Shown piece by piece: positions 1 to 8,230 of a stretch of 64,000 nt of DNA. Within the stretch, counting starts at the first letter, position 1. Each line of letters starts with the position of its first letter. A program made the position numbers and the translations under genes. The stretch spans positions 67,994,819-68,058,818 of the forward strand of contig NC_037094.1 in NCBI RefSeq assembly GCF_002994745.2. The letters run 5' to 3'. The notes below the pieces were generated by a model. That model saw nothing but the letters and a program-made list of their open reading frames with translations. It was not told the origin of the DNA and did no database searches. This stretch comes from Rosa chinensis (Eukaryota > Streptophyta > Magnoliopsida > Rosales > Rosaceae).

Positions 1-192
1 TTGACCAGGCATCAATATAATCCCAGTAAGTATAGTGTTGAGGAATAAAATCTTGAGAAAACCGTTTGGGAGTCATTGGGTGTTGATTCCAATCATCGAA
101 TGTTAAAATTTGGCGAATTTGAATTTTGGAATGAGAGATTTGGCCACTGGCTTTGTCTTGGTTGTGGGTGATTGTGATTGAATTGGTATCAA
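1..192 (-). pseudogene. Pararetrovirus capsid-region fragment
   Basis: Read on the minus strand, this piece continues upstream of the aromatic YWDYIDAW motif seen again at 4378-4444 (-) and 2410-2475 (+). The sequence 1-52 matches 4408-4458 almost base for base, so it is a second partial copy of the same viral segment. It is cut off by the window edge. Assignment to the capsid or linker part of the viral polyprotein rests on its relation to the 3775-4458 segment; function is inferred. Confidence 0.55.
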
Positions 193-200
193 CCAAGATT

Positions 201-782
201 AACTATTTGGTGGACAAGGAAGAAGAACAACAGGATACATTCCTTGAACAAACTTTTGTTGTAATTCTAGTCTACGAAGATAGAATTGATATTCAGCAAT
301 TTTACTTTTCAAATGAGCTATTAAAAACATGATATAAAAGATACCTTGAAATTGTTGAAACTTTGATTGATGAAAGTGTTTGAATACAAGATTGATCTTG
401 ATGAGAGCAAGTATGCAGGCTACTATGCAACTCTAAAACTCTCAAAAACAACTCTTCAGGTCTCTAAAAAGACTCTGCCTATATTGGTACATTGGATGGC
501 CTTTTATAGCCAATTACAATACTGTTACAAGTTTACAGCTGGAAAGTAAAATGATCTTCTTTGGATTTGAAGAGATTTGTCAAGATAAGATCTTGCCGAC
601 TTTTGTTGTGATTCGTGTCAGGCTTTGAAGACTTTTGTCGTTATTCTGCCAATCTTGACAGACTTTGAAGACTTTGGTGTATCAACTTTTGACGTGTTTC
701 TTGCCATGCATGAATCTAGTCATGCTAGAGAGTAAAGTCACCATCTTTGAAAATCTTGGTCATGTCACCATCACTTGCTTTT
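201..782 (+). repeat. 582-bp direct repeat, copy 1 (pararetrovirus-derived)
   Basis: This block recurs at 1830-2411 with only a few base differences (for example around 499-521 versus 2127-2150). It holds short frames only, including a 60-residue frame at 367-549 that exists in both copies; that frame has no recognisable domain. The first 105 bases also occur a third time at 2536-2640, directly upstream of the reverse transcriptase fragment. Confidence 0.85.
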
Positions 783-962
783 GGAAAGAAAGTCTTGCTT
801 GAAATCTTTGCTTTTGCTTTTGAGTGTTCCTAGCATGGAACGTGTCATCAAAGGGTGAATTTTGAGGGAGGTGGCACTATTCACATATGTCCCAATTATC
901 AAGATTAGGACATCTGTAAACATTGGTTCTTGTCCGTTTGCAGATCTGATTTGGGTTTTGTC
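783..962. other. Non-coding stretch between viral fragments
   Basis: T-rich sequence with no supported frame. It may be the viral intergenic region, since it follows the duplicated block and precedes the reverse transcriptase fragment, but nothing in it settles this. Confidence 0.4.
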
Positions 963-1403
963 TCAAATTGAATAGACATAAGCTTTGACTTCTCTAACTA
1001 TTTGAGTATGAGCATCTGTCCATGCTGGAGGGGTTTTCTTTAATCTTTGATAAAGGGGTTTGCACACAACTGTTAGCTTTTCATAGAAGTCAGATATATA
1101 ATTGAGACATCCTAAAAATCTTTGTAATTGAGTTTTATCCTTAATTTCATCAGGAAATTTGTTAGCAAACTCAATTGCTCTAGAAATTGGGACTATAGTA
1201 CCTTGTTTGATATTGTGTCCTAAGAATCTAATTTCTGTTTGAAATAATTTAATTTTTGGTGCTGACAACACTAATCCATTGGTTTTAATAATTTGAAAGA
1301 ATTTATAGAGATGTTTCCAATGTTGATCAATATTTTCTGAAAAGATTAAAACATCATCTATGTAAACAATTGAAAAATTTGAATAAGGATTAAAACCAAT
1401 TTG
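963..1403 (-). pseudogene. Pararetrovirus reverse transcriptase, C-terminal part
   Basis: On the minus strand this begins with the YIDD catalytic motif near 1370 and continues through the thumb region (FLGHNI near residues 15-20 of the open frame, then QRFLGCLNYI) into the connection towards RNase H. It overlaps the end of the plus-strand reverse transcriptase piece at 3045-3091, and its far end overlaps the RNase H segment at 4950-4990. It is therefore the missing middle of one viral pol gene, relocated and inverted. It stops at 963 with no RNase H attached. Confidence 0.8.
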
Positions 1404-2093
1404 AGACCTGAAGAGTTGTTTTTGAGAGTTTTAGAGTTGCATAGTAGCCTGCATACTTGCTCTCATCAAGATCAATCTTGTATCAAACACTTTCATCAAT
1501 CAAAGTTTCAACAATTTCAAGGTATCTTTTATATCATGTTTTTAATAGCTCATTTGAAAAGTAAAATTGCTGAATATCAATTCTATCTTCGTAGACTAGA
1601 ATTACAACAAAAGTTTGTTCAAGGAATGTATCCTGTTGTTCTTCTTCCTTGTCCACCAAATAGTTATGAATATGATTGCTACAATTTATATTATATTTCT
1701 TCAATGAATTTTGAATGGAGAATTTCAATGATTCAAGGTTTATTAAATTATTATAGAGAAGAACGATCTTCTAGACAAAAGGTTGATAAGACCTAGCAAA
1801 TCTCCATGGAGTTGTTCAATCATATTCATAACTATTTGGTGGACAAGGAAGAAGAACAACAGGATACATTCCTTGAACAAACTTTTGTTGTAATTCTAGT
1901 CTACGAAGATAGAATTGATATTCAGCAATTTTACTTTTCAAATGAGCTATTAAAAACATGATATAAAAGATACCTTGAAATTGTTGAAACTTTGATTGAT
2001 GAAAGTGTTTGAATACAAGATTGATCTTGATGAGAGCAAGTATGCAGGCTACTATGCAACTCTAAAACTCTCAAAAACAACTCTTCAGGTCTC
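1402..2093. repeat. Inverted repeat with about 276-bp arms in viral sequence
   Basis: 1402-1678 is the reverse complement of 1817-2093, with about 138 bp between the arms. The arms are also inverse or direct copies of part of 201-482. An RNA crossing this stretch would fold into a long, nearly perfect hairpin. The 131-residue plus-strand frame at 1401-1796 lies across the first arm and spacer; it has no domain I recognise, though residues near its end (the RQKVDKT stretch) come from a shifted piece of the reverse transcriptase N-terminus. Confidence 0.85.
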
Positions 2094-2411
2094 TAAAAAG
2101 ACTCTGCCTATATTGGTACATTGGATGACCTTTTATAGCCGATTACAATACTGTTACAAGTTTACAGCTGGAAAGTAAAATGATCTTCTTTGGATTTGAA
2201 GAGATTTGTCAAGATAAGATCTTGCCGACTTTTGTTGTGATTCGTGTCAGGCTTTGAAGACTTTTGTCGTTATTCTGCCAATCTTGACAGACTTTGAAGA
2301 CTTTGGTGTATCAACTTTTGACGTGTTTCTTGCCATGCATGAATCTAGTCATGCTAGAGAGTAAAGTCACCATCTTTGAAAATCTTGGTCATGTCACCAT
2401 CACTTGCTTTT
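1830..2411 (+). repeat. 582-bp direct repeat, copy 2
   Basis: Near-identical second copy of 201-782. The two copies have different downstream neighbours: copy 1 runs into a non-coding T-rich stretch, copy 2 runs directly into a 68-bp piece of the capsid-region segment (2411-2478). The switch point is sharp, at the shared motif cacttgctttt. Confidence 0.85.
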
Positions 2412-2535
2412 ACTATACTTACTGGGATTATATTGATGCCTGGTCAAATGTTTTTTATCTTCAAAATAAAAACAGGCATTATCCTATGATTGATAAGACC
2501 TATTTGCAAGTCCTGTATTATTCCTACTTGTTTAA

Positions 2536-3092
2536 TATTGGTGGACAAGGAAGAAGAACAACAGGATACATTCCTTGAACAAACTTTTGTTGTAATTCTA
2601 GTCTACGAAGATAGAATTGATATTCAGCAATTTTACTTTTCATTGGGTCTAGAAGAAATTCAAGATCTTCTAGACAAAAGGTTGATAAGACCTAGCAAAT
2701 CTCCATGGAGTTGTTCAGCTTTTTATGTTCAGAAGGCTTCTGAACTAGAAAGAGGAGCTCCAAGACTTGTAATTAATTACAAACCTTTAAACAAAGTCCT
2801 TCAGTGGATAAGATACCCAATTCCAAATAAAAGAGATTTACTCAAAAGACTAGTTCAAGCAAATGTTTTCTCAAAATTTGATATGAAATCTGGTTTTTGG
2901 CAAATCCAAATCGCAGAAAAAGACAAGTACAAAACAGCATTTAATGTTCCCTTCGGACATTACGAATGGAATGTTATGCCCTTTGGACTCAAAAATGCCC
3001 CTTCAGAATTTCAAAATATGATGAATGATATTTTTAATCCTTATTCAAATTTTTCAATTGTTTACATAGATGATGTTTTAATCTCAGCCTAA
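2536..3092 (+). pseudogene. Pararetrovirus reverse transcriptase, N-terminal and palm part
   Basis: Within the 200-residue frame starting at 2490, the reverse transcriptase proper begins near 2642. The motifs run in the usual order: SPWSC and INYKPLN in the fingers, KFDMKSGFWQI (first catalytic aspartate), MPFGLKNAP, and YIDDV just before a stop at 3090-3092. The frame breaks right after the catalytic YIDD box, where the inverted 963-1403 fragment would continue. No RNase H follows, so the piece cannot make an active enzyme. The first 150 bases come from the duplicated block and not from pol. Confidence 0.88.
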
Positions 3093-3131
3093 GAATTAAG
3101 TCAATCTCCCTCTAAAATCTCTTAAATCCCG

Positions 3132-3653
3132 ATGACTTCTGAATCGAGTAGTATTTCAGATACTATGCTAAACTGTGAGGAGTGGTCTTTTCATAGCTTA
3201 ACTGAAATTGTAGGAAATTGGAAATTACCCAAGAAAAGCTACAGTGAAATATACAAAATAGGCACTTTTGACTTCAAAACTTTATATTCAATTAAGACAC
3301 AAGAACAAACTATTGAAGTAGGTTCTGACCATCAAATTATTCAAATGTTTACTCAAAAAGCTTTAGCAGAACACAAAAAGAAAGACTACAAGTATTTGCA
3401 TATAGGTGCAGTACAAGTAGGAATTCAACCCTTGACCAGAAATGGTCTCAAAGCCTCTGTTTTTGTTGCTCTACGTGATTGTAGACACAGAAACTTTGAA
3501 GACTCAATTTTAGGACTAGTTGAATCAAGTTTATGCAATGGTCCTATTCACTTTGAATGTTTTCCCAACTTTCCTGTGTCACTTAATGATCCAGGACTTT
3601 TAAAAGCTTTAACCCTAAATGTCAAAACACATGGTTATTCTAGAAGATCTTGA
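3132..3653 (+). pseudogene. Pararetrovirus movement protein fragment (30K superfamily)
   Basis: A 173-residue open frame with the features of caulimovirid movement proteins, which form tubules through plasmodesmata. A conserved core near residues 93-103 (LHIGAVQVGIQ) is followed by the ALRDCRHRNF stretch and a GPIHFECFPN motif around residue 135. Family members normally continue for well over another hundred residues, or into a polyprotein; here the frame ends at 3653, so it is C-terminally truncated. It starts just downstream of the interrupted reverse transcriptase, which is not the viral gene order and marks a rearrangement join at about 3093-3131. Confidence 0.8.
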
Positions 3654-3774
3654 ATTTCTTTTTTGCAATATTCTAATAATTCATTGTTCATTTGAATTGG
3701 TCTTGCCTTTGTAGGGATTTTTCTTTCGTCAAAGTCTTTTTCGTATGGAAGTTCAACCATGTGGGTTTTCCTTA
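3654..3774. other. Short join between viral fragments
   Basis: About 120 bases without a frame on either strand, between convergent viral pieces. Reads as more shuffled viral sequence; nothing specific seen. Confidence 0.35.
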
Positions 3775-4458
3775 AAACTCGCCGAAGATAAAAGCATCTG
3801 GATCATGATTTGCGAAATGAGATTGAACCTCATCCGTGATGTCATTGTCGTCATCTCCATTGTCACTTTGTGATATTTGAGATAATACTTCTTTGAGCTT
3901 CATGGCATACTCGTGAGGGGAAGAGATGCCTGCTAGCTGACTTTGAATCTTGGATTTTTGTAACAAGAATTGGCTTTGCTCTTGACTTTGGACTATTGAT
4001 CCTTGCTTCCAATATTGAGGATGGGTCTTGAACCATTGGAGGAGGGACTCTTCAGAGAACTTGTCAACTGTGAAGCCATCCCACCACTTCTGTTTGAATC
4101 TTCTGACCAGTGTCATTGAACTGTCTTGATTTGGTGGAGATACAATTATATCCCACGAGATGATCCATGCAATATTTTGAAAGGCATAAAAAGTAAAAAT
4201 TGCATCAAAGGGTTTGATGATAGAAAGTTCACAATTTTCTTGAAAGAATTTGAATAAGCTTTTCATTGGTGGAGGCAAAATAATTTCGGTTGCACCGAAG
4301 TACTGCCACCATGATTTGAACCATGAAGGAAATTTTGGGCGAAAGTTTTTGCAAAAGAAAACAAACCAGGAATGCTGCCTGTTTTTATTTTGAAGATAAA
4401 AAACGTTTGACCAGGCATCAATATAATCCCAGTAAGTATAGTGTTGAGGAATAAAATC
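3775..4458 (-). pseudogene. Pararetrovirus polyprotein fragment, capsid-region type
   Basis: Minus-strand frame rich in aromatic residues: YWDYIDAW, then HSWFVFF, FPSWFKSWWQYFG and a C-terminal acidic stretch (DNGDDDNDITDE). This pattern of clustered tryptophans followed by an acidic end resembles a segment of caulimovirid polyproteins between the movement protein and protease, usually attributed to the capsid region. The in-frame start at 4509 belongs to RNase H sequence fused on at about 4458, so the apparent 245-residue frame is a chimera created by rearrangement. Confidence 0.6.
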
Positions 4459-4990
4459 TGAAAGTATTGCTTGCCATCTTGCAAAAATCTGTTTAGAGGC
4501 AAGGTTCACTCATCTTCCCTGTAAAAATTCTCTTGTAAGAAAATCTGGAAGGGAATTGCTCTCTCCTTTGATGAATGCAATGTCAAAATCAAATACTGAA
4601 AGTATTGCTTGCCATCTTGCAAAAATCTGTTTAGAGGCAAGGTTTTGAACATCTTTTTCTAAAACTGATTTTGCTGCTTTACAATCAATGCGAAGTAAAA
4701 ACCTTTTGTTCAAAAGATCATCTTGAAACTTTGTGATACATAGCACTATAGCTAAAATTTCTTTTTTGATAATGCTATAATTTTGCTGAGCTTGGTTCCA
4801 TAAACCTGAGGTAAATCTAACCAATTGTTTAGGTTGGTCGTTTGCTAATCTTTGTTTTAAGATTCCACCATATCCGATGTCGGACGCATCTGTCTCGACA
4901 ATTTTATAGGACTCTGGGTCTGGTAGCCCTAGACATGGTAGGGTTTTGACATAAGCTTTGACTTCTCTAACTATTTGAGTATGAGCACCT
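4459..4990 (-). pseudogene. Pararetrovirus RNase H domain
   Basis: Reading leftwards from 4990, the frame carries the first catalytic aspartate in a DASDIGYGG motif (about 4880), the glutamate in KKEILAI, a third acidic residue in RIDCKAA and a DFLTREF ending. This is the complete RNase H order of a pararetrovirus pol. At the left edge a 49-bp piece (4598-4645) is repeated at 4458-4506, and at the right it overlaps the thumb fragment 963-1020. It is the best preserved RNase H in the mosaic but lacks its own reverse transcriptase. Confidence 0.8.
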
Positions 4991-5009
4991 GTACCCTGGG
5001 ATACGTCTC

Positions 5010-5023
5010 TGGTATCAGAGCCA
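5010..5023 (+). other. tRNA-Met-type primer-binding site remnant
   Basis: The 14 bases TGGTATCAGAGCCA match the complement of the 3' end of plant initiator tRNA-Met, used as primer site by caulimovirids and many copia elements. It lies at the boundary between the RNase H fragment and the next minus-strand viral fragment, yet on the opposite strand to both, so it marks a rearrangement join. A copia origin cannot be excluded. Confidence 0.6.
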
Positions 5024-5040
5024 AAAGGCCGAGAGGGAAG

Positions 5041-5434
5041 TTAGTGAGAGAGAGACCCAAACCTTAGGAGGTTGTCCTTTGAGGAAGTAGCAACTTGTGT
5101 TACGGTCATTGGTAACAAAATAATGAGGATAAGTTGTTTTTCTAAGAATTTGATACGGTTCAGTATCATAAATTTCTGGATCAATAACCAGAATGGTTTT
5201 GGTTTCAGGTTTGATAAAATATGGGCTTTTAAAAGGTTTTTGCAGGTTTGAAGATTTTGGCTGAGTAAATTTTTGAGCAAACGTTTGAGGTTGCTCCACT
5301 AAAGGAGTGAAAGAGTTCCTGATAGGAACTAATTGTCCAGCAACATTTAAAGTATTTGGACTGGAAACCAGTCTGCTTTGCTGTGGTCTTGTGGGAGTCA
5401 TTGCATAGGATTCTTTTGAAGTTGGATGGGTTTT
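5041..5434 (-). pseudogene. Pararetrovirus polyprotein fragment, unassigned domain
   Basis: A minus-strand frame of about 130 residues beginning MSEKTHP. A basic, proline- and glutamine-rich N-terminal half is followed by a well-formed block containing TILVIDPEIYDTEPYQI. Similar blocks occur in caulimovirid polyproteins, but I cannot name the domain with confidence. The last residues read into non-viral-looking sequence next to the primer-site remnant, so the frame end at 5015 is probably artificial. Confidence 0.5.
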
Positions 5435-5546
5435 TTCACTCATCTTCCCTGTAAAAATTCTCTTGTAAGAAAATCTGGAAGGGAATTGCTCTCTCCTTTG
5501 ATGAATGCAATGTCAAAATCAAATACTGAAAGTATTGCTTGCCATC

Positions 5547-5548
<2 letters not shown>
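5435..5548 (-). pseudogene. Second copy of the RNase H C-terminal end
   Basis: 5435-5548 duplicates 4504-4617 (the segment encoding the DFLTREF ending) with no visible difference over most of its length. It ends abruptly in the AAT microsatellite, which is the right-hand border of the viral mosaic. Confidence 0.75.
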
Positions 5549-5579
<31 letters not shown>

Positions 5580-5636
5580 GCTTCCTCCAATTGTACACCC
5601 CTCAAAACACCACCATATGCAATATTAGGGTTTAGG

Positions 5637-5689
<53 letters not shown>

Positions 5690-5736
5690 GCTTCCTCCAA
5701 TTGTACACCCCTCAAAACACCACCATATGCAATATT
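5547..5736. repeat. Duplicated (AAT)n microsatellite with telomere-like spacer
   Basis: Two AAT arrays (5547-5578 and 5640-5690) are each followed by the same 52-bp unique sequence (from aagcttcctcc to gcaatatta). Between them lies ttagggtttagggtt, two units of the plant telomere motif. The arrangement looks like a local duplication or microhomology repair at the edge of the viral insertion. Confidence 0.85.
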
Positions 5737-8230
5737 AACTGAATCAAAATATCATATCCATACATAAGCAAACAAATTTCTAAAGTATAACAAATTACAG
5801 TTCAACAATTCTACTCAAGTAATTCAATCTCCTGCACCTTGTAGGTTTATAGTTGCTTAATCTGCTTCCTGATATCTTCAATCATAACCTGATAAATATA
5901 GCACAAACCAATATCAAGTACATGTTAACACTCCTAAAATTAAACAATTAGATTGAGCCAAGTCTAGAATCCAACCATAGGGCTTATCAACAAGTCTTCC
6001 AACCAGCAATATATAATTCAAATTAGTCTGTATTACAATATCTCATTTTCATATACAATTGCACAGAAGTATGAAGAAAAAAAAATTAATTACTCAGTAC
6101 TTGCAAACAACACAAACAATAAACTCATCAGCAACCAGAACTTAAAAGCTAATACGAAGGCTGCAATTATTTCCATGTACTTGTGTTTCTATACACTCCA
6201 AAGTAATATTATTTCCATGTACTTGCAAAAATGAAAAGGAATATTATATTGCAGAATAATGCTAAGTGCATGAATAACATTTCATCTTCATATTCTTGAC
6301 TGTTTCTTTCATGGTAAAAAAAAAATAGAGTAATTAGTAATGTAGATATAGATATAGGATTAATGACCACCACATGTCCATTAAATCACTAAACCATTCA
6401 TAATCTTATTAGCTCCATAAGAACCAAAGTCACAACAAGACCCCATATACTGAAAGTTCTATATGTGCTGACAGACAAAACAAAAATAATAGAAATAGGA
6501 AGAAGAAAAAAACAGAAACAAGAACGATAACCACCACCAAGAACTTTTAGGAAGAACCAGATAATCAGGAAGCAAAAAGAGTTCAGACAAAAAAAAAAAA
6601 AGGATAGGAAAGAGAATTATTTTTATTAAACCAACTTATCAAGCTTTAGCATCACAATGCATATCCAAAGCAAAGCACAGAAGTGCAATCACCTAAATTT
6701 GACATCCAATGGAAAATAGTGAACATAGTTTATCTGATCAACATGGCATCGGAGATGGGGGGAAAAAAGAATGTGAACATAGTTTCTAATGAAAATGGAA
6801 TAAAAGAAACCTGTGGTGCAGCAGCCAAAAAGATGCTTTCTCTGTTAATAGATCGAACACCCTTCATTTTCATCATGCAACCTCTAAAGAGAGAGAGACA
6901 ACAAATTCATCATTTCATAACCAAACAGAAATGTAACAACATCTTAAAGGAGATTCAAAAAATAGATTAAGATATCACATTTTGATGCACATATGCAAAA
7001 CCATGAATGAAAAACGAGACTGAACCATTGTGGAAGAGACTACATAACACAGCTATTGGTTCCAAAGGACCAAATTATATGAGTCAATCTAATTAAAAAC
7101 AAATATATATATAAAAAAAAGGATGTAAGTTCAAATAAAGAAAAAAGATTCATAATTGTAAATAAAAGACAGCAGTCCCTGGACATGTCCAAGACATAAT
7201 AGAACTGAAAAAAAGATGCATACGATGACAAAGATAGAAACAGAACTCAATTAGCCACAATAAATAAGGAGCCCCTGCATGAGTTTTCAAAAAACTTTGA
7301 ATCAAAAGCATATATCAACTACTGAGTTCTAGAGACTTCACCAAAACACATATCAACTACTAAATATGAGCAACTAGTTACCTGTACAAAGAGCTCGGAA
7401 ATTTTCTGAAACAAAAAATCCAAAGGAGCAAGTTAGTAACCTTATTAAAATTAAGCAACCCAATAAGCATGTGCACAATGTAATACAATGTGAGTTTTGT
7501 CGGAAGTGAGTTTTCACTTTCAGGACAGTGTAGAATGGAATACAATGTAACTTAATTCAATAGGAATTAGTACAGGGGGAAATATACTTTCAAAGTACTG
7601 CAACATATGATGATGATGATGAGGCAGGGAGAGAAGTATATATTTAAACATCATAATTAGAAAAGAAATCTACCGCTTAACCATAGAATTTAACAATTAT
7701 ACAAAAGATTAATCATGTGACATTATTCAAACAGCACAATCCTAACATCAGCAAGGCATACACGTAATTTCTTATAATGAAATCCACAACTGAAGCAGGA
7801 TGATACCTTATGTGTTCGAATCCGGTTACGCGATTCTCCAATTGAATCTTCCATTTGCCCTAACTGATCTACATTATTGATCTTATCAAGGTTCGTCCAA
7901 TAGCTGTAGAATTCAAGATTTGCCTAACATTAGTATGGGATTATTAACCAAGGGCTCTACAACAACATAAGTGAATGAAACCGGAAAACACAACTTAGAC
8001 CCCAATATTCTAGCATTCACCTTAATCTCTTCTTTATTTCGGGAAGTTGGGTTTGCAATAACCTAGGTTGGTTACTCAGGTCCTATGCAGAGAATAATAT
8101 GAGTCGGAGGGAAAAAAAATTGCAACCATAAATAGTTAAGATCAAGATACTTGTCTGGAAAAAAAAACATATTAACCTTTACCAATCTATATATTAATGT
8201 CTCAGCCTGATATATATATTAACCTTTACT
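5737..8230. other. AT-rich DNA with minus-strand exon-like relics
   Basis: No long frame is supported. Besides the MADS-like exon listed separately, short minus-strand segments have plausible splice borders: 6810-6884 (encoding RGCMMKMKGVRSIN and ending AAAPQ before a GT donor), a 24-base segment at about 7382-7405 (KISELFVQ), and about 5840-5890 ending in a stop after RKQIKQL. I do not recognise these. With 10990-12469 they may be the cargo of one truncated CACTA element. Confidence 0.4.
7807..7903 (-). pseudogene. MIKC*-type MADS-box gene exon fragment
   Basis: A 97-bp minus-strand exon with clean AG and GT borders encodes 32 residues containing YWTNLDKINNV and QMEDSI, ending NRIRTHK. This resembles the K-domain region of MIKC* MADS proteins of the AGL30/AGL65/AGL66 group (pollen transcription factors). 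No MADS domain or neighbouring exons were found nearby, so this is an isolated captured or relic exon. Family assignment rests on recall of that conserved block. Confidence 0.55.

Larger units (their letters stand above)
1..5548. other. Rearranged endogenous pararetrovirus (caulimovirid) mosaic
   Basis: The first 5.5 kb is a patchwork of fragments from one caulimovirid-type virus: movement protein, a capsid-region segment, reverse transcriptase and RNase H, in both orientations and out of order. Consecutive fragments overlap by short stretches (for example 963-1020 and 4950-4990 share about 40 bp), and several segments occur two or three times. No fragment has an integrase, as expected for this family, and every frame is broken at fragment joins, so this is a dead fossil and not a functional provirus. 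The mix of a 30K-type movement protein, YIDD reverse transcriptase and a tRNA-Met-like primer site fits Caulimoviridae; the closest genus may be Florendovirus or Petuvirus, but that is inference. Confidence 0.85.

Noticed and set aside
5010..5023. Possible tRNA gene
   Set aside because: Only the primer-complementary 14 bases exist; no cloverleaf can be drawn around it.
5624..5639. Interstitial telomere
   Set aside because: Only two TTTAGGG-type units, too short for more than a mention.
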